From CAYNHQ01 sp964397255 (GTDB lineage: Bacteria > Bdellovibrionota_G > JALEGL01 > DATDPG01): DNA of 64,000 nt. Both the position numbers and the translations under genes were made by a program. The DNA lies in contig CAYNHQ010000004.1 in the NCBI GenBank assembly GCA_964397255.1, positions 62,001 through 126,000 of the forward strand. Direction: 5' to 3'. The notes beneath the pieces were generated by a model, which worked only from the letters and a program-made list of their open reading frames with translations, ran no database searches and was not told the origin of the DNA. Every line of letters begins with the position of its first letter. The first letter of the stretch is position 1. Shown one piece after another: positions 62,320 through 64,000 of this stretch.

Positions 62320-63615
62320 ATGTCGTATCGAATTTTCAGTGGGGGCCTGGCCCTCATTTTCCTTTTGTCCTTTCCCTTAGAGGCTATGTCTGAGCCTCCA
62401 TGGGCGGAACCTCAAGATCTTCACTGCAGATCGATTGGAATTGTGGCCCAAGACGAAGCGAGGGAGATTCTTGCGTACATTACAAGGCAGGCGGCTTACG
62501 ACGTAAAAAGCCCAGAAGCCAAAGGCCTCTTCGGCCATTCATTGCTGCTTAGAACCCTTGGAATGAAATTTGGTTATGGATATGCACCTTCGCCGATTCT
62601 GCCACTCAAACAGAACCTTTCAGTGGATGAAAGAATTTTAAGATTGTGCCAACTTGAAATTGATACTTACGTGACATACTCATTAATCGGGGATTTCGGG
62701 AAGGCTACCGGGGAAGCTCTATTTATCATCGTTTCAACGGTGCCCGCCGTGAAAGGACTAATGGCGCTGGGCGAACTGGCTCCCCTCGGTTGGCGCAGTT
62801 TGACTTTATCGGAGCTTCCCAACCTGACCTGGCTGGCCGTCCGGCGCATGGGCCAGCAAGCAATGCGGGACTCGGTCGAAAGTTTTCAAAAGGTAAGGCC
62901 CTATTGGCCGATGGCGCTGGCCTCCGTTGTCATATACAAGTATGTCGTTAAGCCTTTTCTGACGATAGGTGAACAGCCCCTCGAACAAGAAGCCAATCGA
63001 AGGGTGAATAAGTTTTTCAAATCGGTACTCATGGACCATAAAAAATGGGCTGAGGGGCAAACAGGAGGCAGCGAAAAGATTCCTTTCGAAGCCAGCCTCG
63101 AACGTTGGACGAACCTGAGTCGTACCTTCGATTCCGAGCTTACGCTGAGGGAAAGGGAGGGCCGTGACGATGAGCTCAATATCATCCGCGCGAAATCGTA
63201 TATGTACTATCAGCTCTTGTTGATGACTGAGACCACGATCCTTTTAGAAGAGAACGCCGAGCGCACGATACAATACCAATTGGAGAACACAGGTCGTCAG
63301 CCCACAGCCCAAGAGCAGTTCCTTCTTACAGAGATCCCAAAGGAAATTCAGTTAAGACGCGAAGAGCAATACTGCGTACTGCAGCAATGGGTATATTTTA
63401 GGTCGAGATATCCGGAAGTGAAATCAGACATCCTCGAACAGATGAAACTATTTGGATTTCTCACATTCGGAAAGCGATACAAAAAGGTCTTGGCCAAGGA
63501 CATCGCGGCCTTTGCCAACGTAGACGATCAGAACGCGATCCATCTTCTCATGGAATCCGAGCCGGAAGTGGACAACAAGTTGTGGGACGGTACCAATTCT
63601 CCAAATGTAAATTGA
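62320..63615 (+). CDS. Secreted or membrane-associated protein of unknown function
   Basis: 431 aa, ATG 62320. Signal-like N-terminus ('GGLALIFLLSFPLEAMS'). Residues 25-180 hold three Cys/Trp-rich stretches; hydrophobic segments at about 130-150 ('ALFIIVSTVPAVKGLMAL') and about 195-215 ('WPMALASVVIYKYVVKPFL') could be membrane helices. The C-terminal half (about 215-431) is charged, helical, with 'REREGRDDELNIIRAKSYMYY'. No family recognised. It follows the tRNA gene by 157 bp and is followed by a nested inverted repeat. Confidence 0.7.
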   Translation: MSYRIFSGGLALIFLLSFPLEAMSEPPWAEPQDLHCRSIGIVAQDEAREILAYITRQAAYDVKSPEAKGLFGHSLLLRTLGMKFGYGYAPSPILPLKQNLSVDERILRLCQLEIDTYVTYSLIGDFGKATGEALFIIVSTVPAVKGLMALGELAPLGWRSLTLSELPNLTWLAVRRMGQQAMRDSVESFQKVRPYWPMALASVVIYKYVVKPFLTIGEQPLEQEANRRVNKFFKSVLMDHKKWAEGQTGGSEKIPFEASLERWTNLSRTFDSELTLREREGRDDELNIIRAKSYMYYQLLLMTETTILLEENAERTIQYQLENTGRQPTAQEQFLLTEIPKEIQLRREEQYCVLQQWVYFRSRYPEVKSDILEQMKLFGFLTFGKRYKKVLAKDIAAFANVDDQNAIHLLMESEPEVDNKLWDGTNSPNVN

Positions 63616-63639
63616 ACCTGGCATCACAATCATCGCCTT

Positions 63640-63680
63640 ATGTATGCAAACCTTTCCATGTCGACACATTTTGCATACAT
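63640..63680. repeat. Nested inverted repeat between two genes
   Basis: Outer arms ATGTATGCAAA (63640-63650) and TTTGCATACAT (63670-63680) are perfect 11-bp complements. The 19-bp spacer holds an 8-bp palindrome TGTCGACA (63659-63666). No T-run follows. It lies 24 bp past one gene and about 95 bp before the next, so it may be a two-part operator or a transcript-end structure. Confidence 0.8.
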
Positions 63681-63775
63681 TCCGTTGCAGGGGATGACTC
63701 GAAAGGGTAAAAACTGAAGTATTTTCAAATACCTATGCCGAGTTTCCTGGTCCAAGTTTTGCGTGCTTGAAGAGC

Positions 63776-64000
63776 ATGGCCGGAGATCCCCCGAACAAGA
63801 ATTCAAAACCCAAGAAAAGTATAGAGAGCGAGTGGGAGTCATTCATTTCAGATTATCCTCCCGACCCGCCGTCGATCGATCGTTTCACAAAAATTCTCGC
63901 CAAGGGATGCGCTGTTTTATTTGTCCTAGTGGTTGCCGCTTACATGTTTGATCATTATCGAGCGATGGCGCCCGTTCCTGTCGCTGAAACCTCGGCGCTC
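63776..64000 (+). CDS. Membrane protein, N-terminal fragment (runs off the window)
   Basis: Frame open from ATG 63776 to the window end, 75 codons without stop. Start supported by GAAGAG just upstream. The first 45 residues are charged and Pro-rich ('PPNKNSKPKKS', 'YPPDPPSIDRF'), followed by one membrane segment (about 47-62, 'CAVLFVLVVAAYMF') and a Pro-containing 'APVPVAE'. A bitopic protein with cytosolic N-terminus is likely; identity unknown. Confidence 0.55.
   Translation, partial: MAGDPPNKNSKPKKSIESEWESFISDYPPDPPSIDRFTKILAKGCAVLFVLVVAAYMFDHYRAMAPVPVAETSAL

Overview
The window looks like a draft (probably metagenome-derived) contig from a Gram-negative bacterium with a double membrane. 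It carries BamA, Skp, LolC and LolD, many lipobox lipoproteins, a prepilin-like protein and PBP1A. Ser/Thr kinase with PEGA domains, class I lysyl-tRNA synthetase, a membrane-anchored multiheme cytochrome bc complex, a phasin-like protein and proline/threonine-linker lipoproteins fit a deltaproteobacterial or Bdellovibrionota-like lineage best; this placement is inference. A run of ten Ns at 45947-45956 marks a scaffold join inside recJ. No transposase, integrase, CRISPR array or phage gene was seen, and no gene-free stretch exceeds about 300 bp.

Layout. 1-5 kb: C-terminal part of a TPR signalling protein, a Ser/Thr kinase with PEGA domains, and a secreted putative zinc peptidase. 5-11.3 kb: a signalling island on the minus strand with two PAS histidine kinases and three receiver proteins, none with a DNA-binding output. 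11.5-14.8 kb: a lipoprotein, a small ORF and a membrane protein broken by a G12 tract. 14.8-21.3 kb: a translationally coupled minus-strand operon khpA - HEAT protein - Rieske - cytochrome b6 - subunit IV - octaheme cytochrome c. 21.3-30.7 kb: homocysteine methyltransferase/MTHFR fusion, PAP2 protein, secreted protein, amino-acid permease, fadI-fadJ beta-oxidation pair and a zinc-dependent phospholipase C-like protein.

30.8-40.3 kb is an accessory-looking surface region: five lipoproteins (Ca-binding aspartate repeats, T-P linkers, beta-propellers), family 4 uracil-DNA glycosylase, a lipase maturation factor homologue, an M48 peptidase, and a protein with three tandem UPF0145 (YbjQ) domains plus a C-terminal membrane anchor. 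40.3-46.5 kb is a conserved run tgt-yajC-secD-secF-recJ. 46.8-55.7 kb holds a phasin-like gene with a strong terminator, a giant PilW-like protein, PBP1A, prfB, a 67-residue secreted peptide and a VWA protein. 55.8-62.2 kb is the envelope-biogenesis run lysK-lolC-lolD-bamA-skp, followed by tRNA-Val(GAC). The last 1.7 kb has an unrecognised secreted protein, a nested inverted repeat and the start of a membrane protein that runs off the window.

The best candidates for something new are the octaheme cytochrome bc operon with its KH and HEAT partners, the triple-UPF0145 membrane protein overlapping an M48 peptidase gene, the receiver protein with an unknown helical output in the signalling island, and the lipoprotein cluster sharing a C-terminal domain.
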